A DNA stretch of 64,000 bases from Metabacillus niabensis. GTDB taxonomy: Bacteria > Bacillota > Bacilli > Bacillales > Bacillaceae. Under the pieces are notes generated by a model. The model was not told the origin of the DNA and did no database searches. It was given only the letters and a program-made list of their open reading frames with translations. Of the stretch, positions 35,228 through 45,203 are shown in pieces (the stretch's first letter is position 1; each line of letters starts with the position of its first letter). Location of the stretch: assembly GCF_020524345.1 (NCBI RefSeq), contig NZ_JAIVLH010000010.1, positions 62,001-126,000 of the forward strand. The letters run 5' to 3'. The position numbers and the translations under genes are program-made.

Positions 35228-36181
35228 TTGGCGCAAATTATTAAACTTTATGACTATATTTCACGCTATGAAATAGATGCTTATCGGTATCCTAGTCAGT
35301 TTATTCGGTTAAAACGTCAACAATGGAACAAGGTTTCAAATGCATGGGAACATAACATGTTTCACACTGTCATGAAGGTAAGTGAACAACCAAATAATAC
35401 TGTGGAAGAACCGAAGGGAAGATTCATTAAAAAAATTAAAAATCGATTGTCGAAGCATGAAGAGCCACCAAAGGAAGCTAAGCCATTAATTAGGGATGCT
35501 GTTTTGGATGATGATGAATTACAATTTGCATTTACAACCGTTCCTAGGACAGAGGAAGATTTAAAACACTTATTTTTAGATTATATTTTTCGATTTCAAG
35601 TTCGTTGGGCAAGTTCAACAATACGCGAGAAATCGTCTGTAGATTTAGCAATATATCGAGATCAATTATTACAATATTTTGCTAAACGACTCCCGGATCA
35701 TTATTTGCTCCTTTATCGACCGGTTTTTAAATTGAAAAATGCACCGGTAGAATTAGACATCATTTTAATTGGTACAACAGAGATATACTGTATCACGATT
35801 GTTGAACAACAAAACGATACAGTTTTTATAGGCTCAAAAGGAAATTTTTGGCTTGCTCGTAAAGGTGAGGATCAAAAAAAAATCCTTAATCCGCTGCATA
35901 GCTTAAATCGGACAGGTACGATTGTTCAAAAGCTGATTACGTCAAACAACATTGATCTATCTGTCAAAAAAATAGTAATCAGTCGAAATGGATATATCGA
36001 CTATCCCTTTGTTCCATATGATATTTCAATCTTAGATAAACGATCATATAATGAGTGGTTCCAGCGGCTGAGACAAACTTCTGCTCCATTAAAACATACA
36101 CAGTTAAAAGGAGCCCAAGTACTTCTTTCACACTGCGTAACAAACTCCTTTTACCGCAAGGAGTGGAATGACACTCCTTAG
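35228..36181 (+). CDS. ytlQ: NERD-like nuclease-related protein YtlQ
   Basis: This 317-aa soluble protein resembles B. subtilis YtlQ. The central part (about 100-250) is reminiscent of the NERD/restriction-endonuclease-like fold: VELDIILIGTTEIYCITIVEQQ reads like the core D-x-n-(E/Q)-x-K strand pair. The basic segment at about 70-90 (RFIKKIKNRLSKHEEPPKEA) is probably a linker. Function is unknown. The TTG at 35228 follows AGAGGAG by 11 nt and gives the N-terminus MAQIIKLYDYISRYE. The frame runs back into lrgB to 35168, which I discount. Confidence 0.75.
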   Translation: MAQIIKLYDYISRYEIDAYRYPSQFIRLKRQQWNKVSNAWEHNMFHTVMKVSEQPNNTVEEPKGRFIKKIKNRLSKHEEPPKEAKPLIRDAVLDDDELQFAFTTVPRTEEDLKHLFLDYIFRFQVRWASSTIREKSSVDLAIYRDQLLQYFAKRLPDHYLLLYRPVFKLKNAPVELDIILIGTTEIYCITIVEQQNDTVFIGSKGNFWLARKGEDQKKILNPLHSLNRTGTIVQKLITSNNIDLSVKKIVISRNGYIDYPFVPYDISILDKRSYNEWFQRLRQTSAPLKHTQLKGAQVLLSHCVTNSFYRKEWNDTP

Positions 36182-36254
36182 ATGTCGTTGGATATAAGAC
36201 ATGAACACATACATAAATGAGTACATAAACTATGATTAAGATGGAGTTATAAGG

Positions 36255-37181
36255 ATGAAAGGATTATTCTTTATTATTAATCAACATTCAGGGTTTGGCA
36301 GGGGTGAAAGGGCGTGGAAAAAAGTAAAAAAAGAACTTGAAAAGAAAAAAATATCGTTCCGTTCTTTTTATACAGACTATCATGGACATGCTGAAGTACT
36401 TGCCAGACAAATTGCCACCATTCAAGACTATCATTTAAAAACAATTATTGGTGTTGGCGGAAACGGCACAATGAATGAAATTGTAAACGGTTTAAGTGGT
36501 TTTACCAAAGTAAAAATAGCTTTTCTCTATACAGGAAGAACAACACAACGATCTCATTCCAGATTATCCACTAACCCATCAAAAGCTATAAATGATATCC
36601 TTAAGATGTTGAGCAGACCTGTCAAAAAGGTAGATCTTGTTGAATACCAACTTGAAGGAAAAGGTGTAAACAGAAAGTATTTTAACAAGCTTGGAATGGG
36701 TCTCACAACAAAGGTGATTGAACAAGAAGACTTGCTGAAAAAAAAATTAATAAAGCCCATTTTAGGGCGCATCAGGTTTATGACAGGCTTTATAAAGGTA
36801 TTATGGGATTATCAGCCAATTTCTATTATGATGAAGACTGATAAACAAGAAATGGTACAGCATGATAATGTTTGGTTACTATCTGTATCAAACCAACCAT
36901 ATCAATGGGCAGGAATTAAAATCGCTCCAAAAGCCAAAGAAAATGATGGAATGTTAACAATAACAATGATTAAAAATATCTCTCTTTTTCAGCTGGTTGT
37001 CTTTCTTGTATTTAAACAAATGAGTCATCGTGTAAAACAGAATGCTTTCTCTGAATTCACTTGTGAGAAAATAACGATTTCTACGAATGCTGTTCAAACT
37101 ATTGAGGCCGACGGTGAGCTAATTGGTGAAAGCCCGGTAACAGTCGTTGTAAAAAAGTCTCATAGTGAATTAGTCATATAA
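36255..37181 (+). CDS. ytlR: Diacylglycerol/lipid kinase family protein YtlR
   Basis: This 308-aa DagK-type catalytic-fold protein has FIINQHSGFGRGERAWKKV (about 5-23) and the nucleotide motif GVGGNGTMNEIVNGL (about 73-87), corresponding to the canonical GGDGT with Asp replaced by Asn (GGNGT). It would phosphorylate a lipid such as diacylglycerol or a related substrate at the membrane face. The Asn at that site is unusual and may reduce or alter activity. Another departure is TGRTTQRSHSR where canonical kinases read G-T-x-N-D-F. GGAG is 8 nt before the ATG. Confidence 0.85.
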   Translation: MKGLFFIINQHSGFGRGERAWKKVKKELEKKKISFRSFYTDYHGHAEVLARQIATIQDYHLKTIIGVGGNGTMNEIVNGLSGFTKVKIAFLYTGRTTQRSHSRLSTNPSKAINDILKMLSRPVKKVDLVEYQLEGKGVNRKYFNKLGMGLTTKVIEQEDLLKKKLIKPILGRIRFMTGFIKVLWDYQPISIMMKTDKQEMVQHDNVWLLSVSNQPYQWAGIKIAPKAKENDGMLTITMIKNISLFQLVVFLVFKQMSHRVKQNAFSEFTCEKITISTNAVQTIEADGELIGESPVTVVVKKSHSELVI

Positions 37182-37210
37182 ATTTAAACTCTCATTTGGG
37201 GGTGCTCATC

Positions 37211-39337
37211 TTGCTTAATATTAATAGGCCATTTGAAGCTTTCTTAGATAAAATAGATGAAGTGACAATTCTTATTCCGAAGGATCGGGATGGAGAAAAG
37301 AAGAATTTCTCACTTAGGTTAAACAAAGGGACTGAACCCCTTTTCATTATAGATCGAATGGATATTGGAACACATAGTAAATATATTTGTAAACTTCCTT
37401 TTGAGTTTCAGTTTGGGAAAACATATATGATTACCGATGAGCAAGGGACAGAAACAGATCTGCAAATAGGTTCTGTTATACGAACCGTTGAGTTTGATCA
37501 TAAATTTGCTTATCCTGCATCAGATTTAGGAGCAAATTATTCAAAAGAACGTACAGAATGGAAAGTATGGGCACCAACAGCTACACATATGAAACTACGT
37601 CTTTATCTTCAAAATGAACAAGTATTTGAAACCTATCAAATGACCAGAGAAGAAAAAGGAACATGGTCTATTTCCTTAGAGGGAGATTATGATGGATATT
37701 ATTACACCTATCTTGCCTGTATAAATTTATTGTGGAATGAAGCAGTAGATCCTTATACTAAGGCAGTTTCTATTAATGGAAAATATGGAGTAATTATTGA
37801 TCCACAAAAAACAAATGTACAAAAAAATAATCTTCCTCTTTTAAAAAGCAAAACAGATGCCATTATATACGAAGCTCATATCCGTGATTTCTCTATCCAT
37901 GAAAATAGCGGTCTTGTCCATAAGGGAAAATATGAAGCTTGGCTTGAAACTCAAACAAATAACAGTCAAGGTGATCCTACAGGAATAAGTTATTTGAAGG
38001 AATTAGGGGTCACGCATATCGAACTCTTGCCGGTAAATGATTTTGAAGAGGTGGATGAAAAAAAACCGCAAGATTCCTATAATTGGGGCTATAATCCACT
38101 TCATTTTTTTGCTCCCGAAGGTAGTTATTCAAAACATCCGGAGGATCCGTATAAGAGAATTATTGAACTAAAATCAGTCGTACAATCTCTTCATAAGCAA
38201 GGCTTGAGAGTCATTCTTGATGTTGTATTTAATCATGTTTATTCAAAAGAAAATTCATCATTTGAAAAATTATTACCTGGTTATTATTTCAGATATGATG
38301 AAAATGGAATGCCTTCAAATGGAACAGGCGTGGGAAATGATCTTGCTTCCGAACGCTATATGGTAAGAAAATTTATTCTTGATTGTGTCACATATTGGAT
38401 GAAAGAGTTTGATATTGACGGTTTTCGGTTTGACTTAATGGGAATTCATGATATAGAAACAATGAATCAAGTTGAAGCAGCTGTTCTAACATTAAAGCAG
38501 GATGCATTTCTGCTTGGAGAAGGTTGGGATTTAAATACTCCTCTACCATTGGAACAAAAAACAATCATTAAAAATGCACATAAAGTTCCCACTATCAGTT
38601 TTTTTAATGATCAGTTTCGTGATGTGATTAAAGGAAGCACATTCAGTCTGAATGACACTGGGTTTGTGTACGAAAATATGGATAAATTTGATCAAACAAA
38701 GCTGCTGATTAGTGGGTCACCATCACTATTTGCTAATCCAGAACAATCCATTAACTATGTTGAATCACATGACAATCATACAATGTGGGATCGATTCTTC
38801 TTATTTTCTGAAACAGAGAAAAAGGAGATAAAGCAAGCAAGGCACAGGTTGGCAACAGGAATTGTCTTATTATCACAGGGAGTCCCTTTTCTACATGCCG
38901 GTCAGGAGTTTTTCCGGACGAAAAAAGGTGTGGAGAATAGTTATAATTCCCCTGATCATATCAATTGTCTTAACTGGAGCGACCGCTCAAGTTATAAAGA
39001 TAATATTGAGTATATCAAAGGATTAATAAAACTAAGAAAACAGCATGGTGGTTTTCGTCTCACAACAAAAAAACATATTGAGAAGCATTTATCCTTTAGT
39101 ACTAATCAACAACTACTTTCTTATCACCTGAGAGATATTGGAGAATTTGGTCCTTGGGAGGAAATATATGTTGTACATCATGTTCAACTAAATTATTCCC
39201 ATGATTTAATACTTCCGGGCAGTGGGGAATGGATGCAAATTGTATGTCCAACACATATCTTTTTGGATTCACCAACTGCAGTAAAAAATGAAATCAAGGT
39301 GGATAAAATAGGAACGTATGTTTTTTGTAAAAACTAG
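37211..39337 (+). CDS. amyX: Pullulanase type I
   Basis: This 708-aa glycoside hydrolase family 13 enzyme cleaves alpha-1,6 branches in pullulan or glycogen-derived dextrins. No signal peptide is visible, so it is intracellular. It has an N-terminal beta domain (1-100), a CBM48 domain (about 108-200, TEWKVWAPTATHMKLRLY), the type I pullulanase signature YNWGYNP (about 290), and catalytic residues near 408 (Asp in DGFRFDLMG), 437 (Glu in LLGEGWD) and 521 (Asp in VESHDNHT). Order and length match B. subtilis AmyX. I start at the TTG at 37211, 6 nt after GGGGGTG. The gene is 29 nt behind ytlR. Confidence 0.95.
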   Translation: MLNINRPFEAFLDKIDEVTILIPKDRDGEKKNFSLRLNKGTEPLFIIDRMDIGTHSKYICKLPFEFQFGKTYMITDEQGTETDLQIGSVIRTVEFDHKFAYPASDLGANYSKERTEWKVWAPTATHMKLRLYLQNEQVFETYQMTREEKGTWSISLEGDYDGYYYTYLACINLLWNEAVDPYTKAVSINGKYGVIIDPQKTNVQKNNLPLLKSKTDAIIYEAHIRDFSIHENSGLVHKGKYEAWLETQTNNSQGDPTGISYLKELGVTHIELLPVNDFEEVDEKKPQDSYNWGYNPLHFFAPEGSYSKHPEDPYKRIIELKSVVQSLHKQGLRVILDVVFNHVYSKENSSFEKLLPGYYFRYDENGMPSNGTGVGNDLASERYMVRKFILDCVTYWMKEFDIDGFRFDLMGIHDIETMNQVEAAVLTLKQDAFLLGEGWDLNTPLPLEQKTIIKNAHKVPTISFFNDQFRDVIKGSTFSLNDTGFVYENMDKFDQTKLLISGSPSLFANPEQSINYVESHDNHTMWDRFFLFSETEKKEIKQARHRLATGIVLLSQGVPFLHAGQEFFRTKKGVENSYNSPDHINCLNWSDRSSYKDNIEYIKGLIKLRKQHGGFRLTTKKHIEKHLSFSTNQQLLSYHLRDIGEFGPWEEIYVVHHVQLNYSHDLILPGSGEWMQIVCPTHIFLDSPTAVKNEIKVDKIGTYVFCKN

Positions 39338-39569
39338 GATTTTAGTTTTGCTTGACTAGTCTTATCATAAGGGGATAAAATTTAATAGGATGGCTATAGT
39401 GCAATATTTTTCTATAATTACTAATAGCTATCCTTTTTATGTGAATAAACATTAAATAGAGCATAGTATTGACTGTATTTATACCTGAAAAGGAAAACGT
39501 TAAAAACATGCTAATCTTAAATGATAAATTATATTACGAAATGTTGGGTTGAAATTGAAGGTGAACTGG

Positions 39570-40358
39570 TTGGAACAAGTATTAGGTAGTGAGTGGAAGA
39601 TTACACCTGCTGGAGGAGCAACAGGAGATGCATACTTTGCAACAAATGACGAGCAGGAGCTTTTCTTAAAGCGAAACAGTTCTCCGTTTTTAGCTGTTCT
39701 TTCTGCTGAAGGCATCGTTCCAAAGCTAATATGGACAAAGCGTATGGAAAATGGTGATGTTATTACAGCACAACACCGAATTGGCCGTGAGCTTAAACCG
39801 AAAGATATGAATGGTCAAAATGTTGCTGAGCTATTAAGAAAAATTCATCGTTCTAAAGAACTTCTTGATATGCTCAAACGCTTAGGAAAGCAACCGCTCA
39901 CTCCTAATTCCATTGTGGAAGATATAAAGGAAGCAGTTGCTTTTGAAGGGATAAACCTTTCAATCATAAATGAAGCACTTGAATTATTAACCAAACAGCT
40001 GCCAAATGTACAATGTGATGAACAAGTTGTTTGTCATTGCGATGTCAATCATAATAATTGGCTTTTGTCTGAAGAAAACCAACTATATTTAATTGACTGG
40101 GATGGTGCAATGATTGCCGATCCGGCTATTGATGTCGGCATATTGTTATATTGGTATATTGATGAAGCTGATTGGAGAGAGTGGCTTTTATCGTATGGAC
40201 TTATATTGGATGAACATTTAAAAACAAGAATTTACTGGTATGTGCTATTACAAGCACTTACTTCATTTTTATGGTACTTTGCGAAAAATAATGAAAAAGA
40301 AAAACAGAATTGGATTGAGCATATTCACATCATAATGAGAAAGATCATGACATGTTAG
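39570..40358 (+). CDS. ytmP: Aminoglycoside-phosphotransferase-like kinase YtmP
   Basis: This 262-aa APH/choline-kinase-fold protein has the lysine strand ELFLKRNSSPFLAVLSAEGIVP (about 29-50), the Brenner-type catalytic loop VVCHCDVNHNNWLL (about 152-165) and the metal-binding IDWDGAMIADPAIDVG (about 174-189). Its substrate is unknown. It is conserved next to ytzH and trmB in bacilli. The TTG at 39570 follows AAGGTGA by 5 nt and yields an N-terminus like B. subtilis YtmP. An alternative start is the TTG at 39549. Its stop codon overlaps that of the convergent ytzH by 4 nt. Confidence 0.85.
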   Translation: MEQVLGSEWKITPAGGATGDAYFATNDEQELFLKRNSSPFLAVLSAEGIVPKLIWTKRMENGDVITAQHRIGRELKPKDMNGQNVAELLRKIHRSKELLDMLKRLGKQPLTPNSIVEDIKEAVAFEGINLSIINEALELLTKQLPNVQCDEQVVCHCDVNHNNWLLSEENQLYLIDWDGAMIADPAIDVGILLYWYIDEADWREWLLSYGLILDEHLKTRIYWYVLLQALTSFLWYFAKNNEKEKQNWIEHIHIIMRKIMTC

Positions 40359-40642
40359 GAATAGGTGTCAATATCTTGAATCCACTGAGACAATTGTTGT
40401 TGATGTGATTCAATATGCTGATCCAGAGCTGTTGAATTTTTACCAGCTTGACTGTAAGAATAAATATCTTCCAGTAAGGATTTCGCTTGTTGGTTTGTAT
40501 TTCCGTTAACCATCAACGATTTAATGACTCGTTCAAGTTGTTCACATTCTGCAACTGTTCCACAGCATTCACTTTGATGATCTGATAAAATATCTTTTAA
40601 TAAATTCACTTGGTCATGGTATTGGATTGGCAAAATAAACAC
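40355..40642 (-). CDS. ytzH: YtzH-like helical protein
   Basis: This 95-aa all-helical, Gln/Ser-rich protein contains two cysteines (SECCGTVAECEQ). It resembles the YtzH family encoded next to ytmP and trmB in bacilli. Function is unknown and no catalytic motif is visible. It overlaps ytmP tail to tail by 4 nt. Confidence 0.75.
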   Translation of the reverse strand: MFILPIQYHDQVNLLKDILSDHQSECCGTVAECEQLERVIKSLMVNGNTNQQAKSLLEDIYSYSQAGKNSTALDQHIESHQQQLSQWIQDIDTYS

Positions 40643-40759
40643 TCCTTTTCATTGGCCATATACATATAATGTGTGACTTTAGAACAAAAATATTCAAGAA
40701 TTGACCAAGTAAGGATGAGAGAATAAGGGAAACACCCTTAATTCAAATCATTCTTTTTC

Positions 40760-40855
40760 TTTGTACTACAGAAAGTATATAAATTTATGGATGTTAGTAT
40801 AAGAAAAACTTAGGCTTTCTACCTTTGGACTTGGTGACAAGCCAAGTTTTTCTAA
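40760..40855. repeat. Family B two-hairpin repeat, copy 3 (diverged)
   Basis: TTTGTACTACAGAAAGTATA at the left matches TTTATACTTTAAGAAAGTTTA of copies 1 and 2. The right half keeps TATAAGAAAAAC...GTTTTTCTAA but has a new stem (AGAAAAACTTAGGCTT with AAGCCAAGTTTTTCT). The frame of the element is conserved while the stem sequence is not. Confidence 0.65.
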
Positions 40856-40863
40856 TAAGGTAA

Positions 40864-40892
40864 GGCTGTTCAAGGCGCTTGCGCTTTTCTTA
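40864..40892. repeat. Family A right-arm fragment
   Basis: This 29-nt stretch from GGCTGTTCAAGGCGCTTG to CGCTTTTCTTA differs at only two positions from the right arm of the family A copy at 58512-58635. It lies 8 nt after a family B element, so the two families are joined here. The rest of the 40643-41003 gap holds no gene. Confidence 0.65.
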
Positions 40893-41003
40893 ATTAGTTT
40901 CTAAAAGATGTCTTAAATATTGGTAAGAACGAAATAATCCTTGCGGACCAGGTTTTATTCATGGTATCTTTTAGAACGATATTAAATCGATAGAGGTGTC
41001 TAC

Positions 41004-41660
41004 ATGCGTTTACGTCACAAACCTTGGGCCGGTGATTTTATTGCCGAGCACTCAGAGTATGCTATTTCAAACCCTGAACAATATAGAGGAAAATGGCATG
41101 AGGTCTTTGGAAATGATAATCCAATTCATATAGAAGTCGGAACAGGTAAAGGGCAATTTTTAGCAGGAATGTCCCAACAGAATTCTGATATTAATTATAT
41201 AGGTATTGAATTATTCGATAGTGTCATTGTGGCAGCTATTCAAAAAGCTGTGGATTTACAGAGCAGTAACTTAAAATTTCTTAATGTTAATGCTAAAGAT
41301 TTAGCAGAGTATTTTGCACCTGGCGAAATTGATCGAGTTTATTTGAATTTTTCAGATCCTTGGCCAAAATCACGTCATGCTAAAAGAAGGCTAACATATA
41401 AAAGTTTTTTGGCATTGTATGAAGAGATTCTTGTAAAAGGCGGAGAAATTCATTTTAAAACAGATAATCAAGGTTTATTTGAATATTCTTTAATAAGTTT
41501 TTCTGAATATGGATTACAATTAAAGTTTGTTAGTTTAGATCTCCATAATAGCGAATATGAGGGTAATGTCATGACGGAGTATGAAGAGAAATTTTCAGAA
41601 AAAGGTCAGAGAATTTACCGTGTTGAAGCAAGATATATGAACGAAGCTATTCAAAATTAA
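41004..41660 (+). CDS. trmB: tRNA (guanine-N7-)-methyltransferase
   Basis: This 218-aa SAM-dependent enzyme makes m7G46 in the variable loop of tRNA. It has the SAM-binding stretch [16 protein letters not shown] (about 38-53), the acidic YIGIELF (about 61-67), and the TrmB signature [19 protein letters not shown] (about 114-132). The ATG follows AGAGGTGTCTAC. Position after ytmP-ytzH matches B. subtilis ytmQ. A terminator follows. Confidence 0.95.
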   Translation: MRLRHKPWAGDFIAEHSEYAISNPEQYRGKWHEVFGNDNPIHIEVGTGKGQFLAGMSQQNSDINYIGIELFDSVIVAAIQKAVDLQSSNLKFLNVNAKDLAEYFAPGEIDRVYLNFSDPWPKSRHAKRRLTYKSFLALYEEILVKGGEIHFKTDNQGLFEYSLISFSEYGLQLKFVSLDLHNSEYEGNVMTEYEEKFSEKGQRIYRVEARYMNEAIQN

Positions 41661-41672
41661 AATAAGATGATG

Positions 41673-41704
41673 AAAATACCACGAATAATTGTGGTATTTT
41701 TTTA
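41673..41704 (+). terminator. trmB terminator
   Basis: AAAATACCAC/GTGGTATTTT stem, loop GAATAATT, T run. Confidence 0.85.
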
Positions 41705-41870
41705 TTTCTTCAAACAAGCAATGCAGCTTCACAAATACCCTCGGTCCTACATATAAATAAATGAATTGCTGAGTTAATTGCCTATATAAGGTTCTTACTA
41801 TTTAGAACTATCTATGTTTGCCCAAGGAGATTTTCCTTACTAAATTGTGATCTACAGGGGTGCTTGAAAA

Positions 41871-42491
41871 ATGAAAAAAGCGAAAGAATTATTAAATCTT
41901 CCTATTATCAATAGTACGGGAGGAAGTCAGGTAGGCTTTGTTAAAGATCTGGTTATTGATCCAAATGAATTGTCTGTAGAATTTTTTATTGTTGGCCAGG
42001 GGGATTGGCAAGTGGGTGTGAATGCTCTTCGGTATGAGAATGTCATTGGTGTCGGAGAGTTTGCTGTCATTGTTGAAGGTGATCAACCTTTATTGGACTT
42101 AAGAGATATACCTTTATTATATAAAAAAGGTAACTTAAATGGAGCTCAAGTTGTGACAACAGGAGGAGACTTTGCAGGAAGGATCGTAGATTATTACTTC
42201 AATGAAGAAAATGGTCAATTAGAGAGCTTACTCATAAATTCATCTAACCAAGAATTGTTTTTCCCAATCGAAAACGTAATTTCCCTTGGTAGAGAGTTTA
42301 TAATGGTTAATGGATCATTATCGGAAATGATTCCAAGAATGGAAGGCAATGAACAGCAGGGAGCTGCTTTACAAAGACGGGAAGGACAACAGAATATTAA
42401 GAAAGAGGCTCTAAAGGTCATGTTAAGCGAATTAATGAAAAAAGACCTTTCCAAAGAAATCAATAACCCTCAAAAAACGGAGGAAGAGTAA
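41871..42491 (+). CDS. PRC-barrel domain protein
   Basis: This 206-aa soluble protein has two PRC-barrel-like domains: residues 1-78 (AKELLNLPIINSTGGSQVGF...VVIDPNE type pattern) and about 85-155 (KGNLNGAQVVTTGGDFAGRIVDYYFNEENGQL). A charged, Gln-rich helical tail follows. PRC barrels mediate protein or RNA contacts. B. subtilis has similar small sporulation-associated members (YlmC/YmxH), but I do not recognise this two-domain version by name. GGGGTG is 8 nt before the ATG. It stands alone between trmB and ytnP. Confidence 0.78.
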   Translation: MKKAKELLNLPIINSTGGSQVGFVKDLVIDPNELSVEFFIVGQGDWQVGVNALRYENVIGVGEFAVIVEGDQPLLDLRDIPLLYKKGNLNGAQVVTTGGDFAGRIVDYYFNEENGQLESLLINSSNQELFFPIENVISLGREFIMVNGSLSEMIPRMEGNEQQGAALQRREGQQNIKKEALKVMLSELMKKDLSKEINNPQKTEEE

Positions 42492-42632
42492 AGAAACGTT
42501 TTTTTACTTAACCATGTGACCAGGTCATCAGCGACTTTGGTCTTTTATTGTTTTGGGAGATATTGTATCGAGTATGTCAAGTTTTCTTTAAAAACTGTTC
42601 ATATGGTAAAATTATATAGGGAGGGATTTGAA

Positions 42633-43481
42633 ATGGAAACACTTCAAATAGGGAAGACAATCATTACATGGCTAAATGGCGGAGTAACCCATATGGATGG
42701 AGGAGCAATGTTCGGGGTAGTTCCAAAACCATTATGGTCGAAAAAATATGCTGTAAATGAAAAAAACCAAATCGAACTCCGAACAGATCCATTGCTTATC
42801 CAAAAAAACGGTCTGAATATATTACTGGAAACAGGAATAGGGTCCGGTAAACTGACGGAAAAGCAAATGAGAAACTATGGGGTAGAAGAAGAATCGTCTG
42901 TTGAAGAGTCCTTAAAAAAATTAGGATTAACAACTGAGGACATTCATTATGTATTAATGACTCACATGCATTTTGATCATGCCTGCGGATTAACGAAGTG
43001 GGAAAATGGCAGTTTAACATCTGTTTTTCCAAAAGCGAAAATTATGACGTCATCTATTGAGTGGGAAGAGATGCAACATCCGAATATAAGATCTGCAAAT
43101 ACATATTGGAAACAAAATTGGGAAGCTGTTAAAGATCAAGTAACAACATTTGATTCATCGATTTCAATACTGGACGGTTTGGAAATGCATCATACTGGTG
43201 GACATAGCGATGGACATAGCATCGTCATTCTACAGGATGGAGGAGAAATACTTATCCACATGGCTGATTTAATGCCGACACATGCCCATGAGAATCCATT
43301 ATGGGTACTTGCCTACGATGATTATCCTATGACGTCCATCGAAAATAAGCAGAAGTGGATTGATTTTGGAAAACAACGCCAAGCGTGGTTTACATTCTAT
43401 CATGATGCTGTTTATCGGGGCATAAAATGGGATGGGAAAGGTGAGATTGTCGATAAGCTTGATCGAATAAAGAATAAATGA
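42633..43481 (+). CDS. ytnP: Metallo-beta-lactamase-fold quorum-quenching lactonase YtnP
   Basis: This 282-aa hydrolase has the dinuclear zinc motif [11 protein letters not shown] (H-x-H-x-D-H, about 110-120), [10 protein letters not shown] (about 191-200) and the later metal Asp/His in [12 protein letters not shown]. subtilis YtnP is a lactonase that blocks streptomycete and acyl-homoserine-lactone signals; the similarity at [17 protein letters not shown] is strong. No signal peptide is visible. The ATG at 42633 has GGGAGGG 7 nt upstream; the frame is open back to 42516 without support. A GGGGCAT/ATGCCCC hairpin (43484-43508) lies just after the stop. Confidence 0.9.
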   Translation: METLQIGKTIITWLNGGVTHMDGGAMFGVVPKPLWSKKYAVNEKNQIELRTDPLLIQKNGLNILLETGIGSGKLTEKQMRNYGVEEESSVEESLKKLGLTTEDIHYVLMTHMHFDHACGLTKWENGSLTSVFPKAKIMTSSIEWEEMQHPNIRSANTYWKQNWEAVKDQVTTFDSSISILDGLEMHHTGGHSDGHSIVILQDGGEILIHMADLMPTHAHENPLWVLAYDDYPMTSIENKQKWIDFGKQRQAWFTFYHDAVYRGIKWDGKGEIVDKLDRIKNK

Positions 43482-43483
43482 TA

Positions 43484-43508
43484 GGGGCATAAATCGATTA
43501 AATGCCCC
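43484..43508. terminator. Weak bidirectional terminator, ytnP/ytzB
   Basis: GGGGCAT/ATGCCCC with an 11-nt loop between convergent stop codons; the tail AGTATTCTT is not a clean T run. Confidence 0.5.
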
Positions 43509-43518
43509 AGTATTCTTA

Positions 43519-43830
43519 TTAATGAATCCGATCAACATGCACGATTGTTCCTGTTTTTGTATCAACGAAAGCTTCATATTGCTCGAGATGATGATCTACT
43601 GACCTTGAAATACCGGCTTTGTAAACATCATAGGAAAGATGTTCATTAGAAAAAGTTTCAGGAACTGTATATATCCATGATCCATCGATAGGCCCTTTTT
43701 CTTTAAAAGCCTTTTTTACAATTTCAAGAGCTTTATCAGAAGATATATTGTGAGGCATTATTTGATCTTTCATAAAATAGGTTCCAACAATACCTATACC
43801 TAATCCCAATAAAAAGTACCTTGTCTTCAT
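43519..43830 (-). CDS. ytzB: PepSY-domain membrane-anchored protein YtzB
   Basis: This 103-aa protein has a short N-terminal hydrophobic segment (YFLLGLGIGIVGTYFM, about 4-19) that is probably a membrane anchor, followed by a PepSY-like domain (ISSDKALEIVKKAFKEKGPIDGSW...YEAFVDTKTGTIVHVD). It resembles B. subtilis YtzB. PepSY domains often inhibit proteases; here the function is unknown. AGGGGTG is about 9 nt before the ATG. It is divergent from ytoP. Confidence 0.82.
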   Translation of the reverse strand: MKTRYFLLGLGIGIVGTYFMKDQIMPHNISSDKALEIVKKAFKEKGPIDGSWIYTVPETFSNEHLSYDVYKAGISRSVDHHLEQYEAFVDTKTGTIVHVDRIH

Positions 43831-44108
43831 ATTTTCAACACCCCTTTAGTTTTATGTATACATCACTAGTACAACGGGTATTCATATTCCTTCTTCTACT
43901 AGTATACAAAAACCTTAGGTGCATGTTAAGGAAGAATAAAAGAAGATAAACTATTATAATAATTGTTGGGATTTTTATATACATAACTACTTTTTGCTTT
44001 TTTTAGTTCTTTCAATTAACCAACACAACACTTTTTAAAAAGCAACAAAGTTTGTAAAAGTAGACATATTAATATAAAAAAGGCTATTTGGCTGAAAAGA
44101 GGGATTGT

Positions 44109-45182
44109 ATGAACCAAGAAACATTAGAATTATTTAAAACATTAACAGAATTGCCCGGAGCACCTGGAAACGAGCACCAAGTAAGATCATTTATGAGAAC
44201 GCAACTTGAACCAATATCAGATGAAATTGTTCAAGACAAATTAGGCAGTATTTTTGGTGTCAGACGTGGAAAAGAAAACGAACCTACGATCATGGTGGCC
44301 GGCCATATGGATGAAGTAGGCTTTATGGTTACGGCAATAACAGACAATGGTATGCTACGATTTCAACCACTTGGAGGTTGGTGGAGTCAAGTTCTTTTAG
44401 CTCAAAGAGTACAAATTATCACCGACAACGGTCCAATCATCGGAGTTGTTGGTTCGATTCCTCCTCATCTTCTAAGTGAAGGCCAACGAAATAAGCCGAT
44501 GGACATAAAAAATATGTTGATCGATATTGGTGCTGATGACCGCGAAGATGCGAAAAAAATCGGAATTAAGCCGGGGCAGCAAATTGTACCTATTTGTCCG
44601 TTCACTCCTATGGCAAATCCTAAGAAAATCCTGGCAAAAGCATGGGATAACCGTTATGGATGCGGTTTAGCGATAGAGCTTCTTAAAGAATTAAAAGATG
44701 AGGATCTTCCTCACACGTTATATTCAGGAGCCACTGTACAGGAAGAAGTTGGCCTGCGAGGAGCACAAACAGCTGCAACGATGATTAATCCTGACTTGTT
44801 TTTTGCACTTGATGCAGGGCCGGCTAATGATATGAGTGGAGATAAAAAGGAATTCGGTCAGCTCGGAAAAGGTGCTGTTCTCCGCATTCTTGATCGCTCA
44901 ATGGTCACTCATCGTGGAATGAGAGAATTTGTACTTGATATGGCAGAAACACATAACATTCCATATCAATACTTTGTGTCTCAAGGCGGAACAGATGCTG
45001 GTCGGGTCCATGTTTCAAACAGTGGAGTGCCATCAACAGTAATTGGAGTAAGCTCACGGTATATTCATACTTCAGGGTCAATTTTACATGTAGATGATTA
45101 TGCGGCGGCAAAAGAACTTCTTATAAAGCTTGTTAAATCATGTGATACAACTACAGTTCAATCGATAAAACGGAATTCGTAA
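44109..45182 (+). CDS. ytoP: M42 glutamyl aminopeptidase family protein YtoP
   Basis: This 357-aa tetrahedral-type aminopeptidase has zinc-site segments [10 protein letters not shown] (His, about 68), [10 protein letters not shown] (bridging Asp), [11 protein letters not shown] (catalytic Glu pair), DAGPAND and the late His in RYIHTSGS. It removes N-terminal residues from peptides in the cytosol. The ATG at 44109 follows AGAGGG by 5 nt. The order ytzB, ytoP, then ytpP nearby agrees with B. subtilis, except for the PHA-related genes inserted here. Confidence 0.92.
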   Translation: MNQETLELFKTLTELPGAPGNEHQVRSFMRTQLEPISDEIVQDKLGSIFGVRRGKENEPTIMVAGHMDEVGFMVTAITDNGMLRFQPLGGWWSQVLLAQRVQIITDNGPIIGVVGSIPPHLLSEGQRNKPMDIKNMLIDIGADDREDAKKIGIKPGQQIVPICPFTPMANPKKILAKAWDNRYGCGLAIELLKELKDEDLPHTLYSGATVQEEVGLRGAQTAATMINPDLFFALDAGPANDMSGDKKEFGQLGKGAVLRILDRSMVTHRGMREFVLDMAETHNIPYQYFVSQGGTDAGRVHVSNSGVPSTVIGVSSRYIHTSGSILHVDDYAAAKELLIKLVKSCDTTTVQSIKRNS

Positions 45183-45203
45183 TTTCATAAGGGAGATGCA
45201 ACA

